From positions 1 through 6,149 of the forward strand of contig JAOZLN010000158.1 in assembly GCA_029934845.1 (NCBI GenBank): a DNA stretch of 6,149 nucleotides. Direction: 5' to 3'. Positions 6,063 to 6,149 of this stretch are shown one piece after another. Position 1 is the stretch's first letter; each line of letters starts with the position of its first letter. Source of the stretch: Candidatus Sabulitectum sp. (lineage in GTDB: Bacteria > Fermentibacterota > Fermentibacteria > Fermentibacterales > JCC-6). A model generated the notes under the pieces. It was not told where the DNA came from and searched no databases. It saw only the letters and a list, made by a program, of their open reading frames with translations. A program made the translations under genes and the position numbers.

Positions 6063-6149
6063 CTACCAGCGATCTCTGTGGATCTTCTTTTCTGTAAAGC
6101 GGTCATCGAATTCTTTCGACTCTGCAGGAAAACCCAGAGAAACAAGAGT
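6063..6149 (-). CDS. C-terminal end of a probable nitroreductase-family protein (partial, runs off the window)
   Basis: An open frame enters from the right edge and ends at TAG (6063-6065), giving 28 residues: TLVSLGFPAESKEF, then DDRFTEKKIHRDRW. The pattern SLGxPAE, a basic stretch and a final H-x-x-RW is typical of the extreme C-terminus of flavin-dependent nitroreductases (commonly like LGYPAEEP...HYNRW). Those are FMN oxidoreductases of the cytoplasm. The 69-base gap to the HD-GYP gene lacks an obvious terminator. The call rests on a short tail and cannot be refined here. Confidence 0.6.
   Translation of the reverse strand, partial: TLVSLGFPAESKEFDDRFTEKKIHRDRW

Noticed and set aside
1..6149. 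CRISPR array, tRNA/rRNA, insertion sequence or phage genes
   Set aside because: No regularly spaced repeats, cloverleaf-like sequence, transposase motif or phage protein was seen; the only tandem repeat is the coding 24-bp unit.

Overview
The window suggests a Gram-negative-type bacterium of moderate GC. It encodes a lipoprotein and a Sec-exported protein whose C-terminal domain resembles FlgD-Ig/type-A (T9SS-like) tails. That tail, the propeller-like repeats ahead of it, and the signalling genes fit a candidate lineage of the FCB group (Fermentibacterota, Eisenbacteria or WOR-3-like). This placement is by style only; there is no marker gene in the window.

Layout, left to right. A plus-strand gene (51-1841) encodes TPR repeats, a coiled coil, one hydrophobic helix and a GGDEF diguanylate cyclase domain with intact catalytic and product-inhibition motifs. 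A 210-bp convergent intergenic region follows, holding a small palindrome just after the stop and a hairpin (2023-2048) that can serve as terminator for both strands. Everything to the right is on the minus strand and reads leftward. In transcription order these are the last 28 codons of a probable nitroreductase (6063-6149), a GAF-HD-GYP c-di-GMP phosphodiesterase (4824-5993), an exported propeller-like protein (3086-4810), and a lipoprotein of the MJ1477/TM1410 (GH114-like) glycoside hydrolase family (2052-3089). The last three are tightly packed, with a 13-bp gap and then a 4-bp ATGA overlap, and are almost certainly one operon.

Taken together, the locus places a c-di-GMP-making enzyme and a c-di-GMP-breaking enzyme around two exported proteins, one with a polysaccharide-hydrolase fold. 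A cell-surface or matrix polysaccharide role under c-di-GMP control is a reasonable hypothesis, but it is inferred from context.

The most striking observation is in the lipoprotein. Its family motifs are all present but in swapped order: the block that normally forms strands 5-8 of the TIM barrel comes first and the block for strands 1-4 comes last. This looks like a half-barrel circular permutation. The same gene begins with three copies of a 24-bp in-frame tandem repeat, each carrying an ATG, at the junction with the preceding gene.
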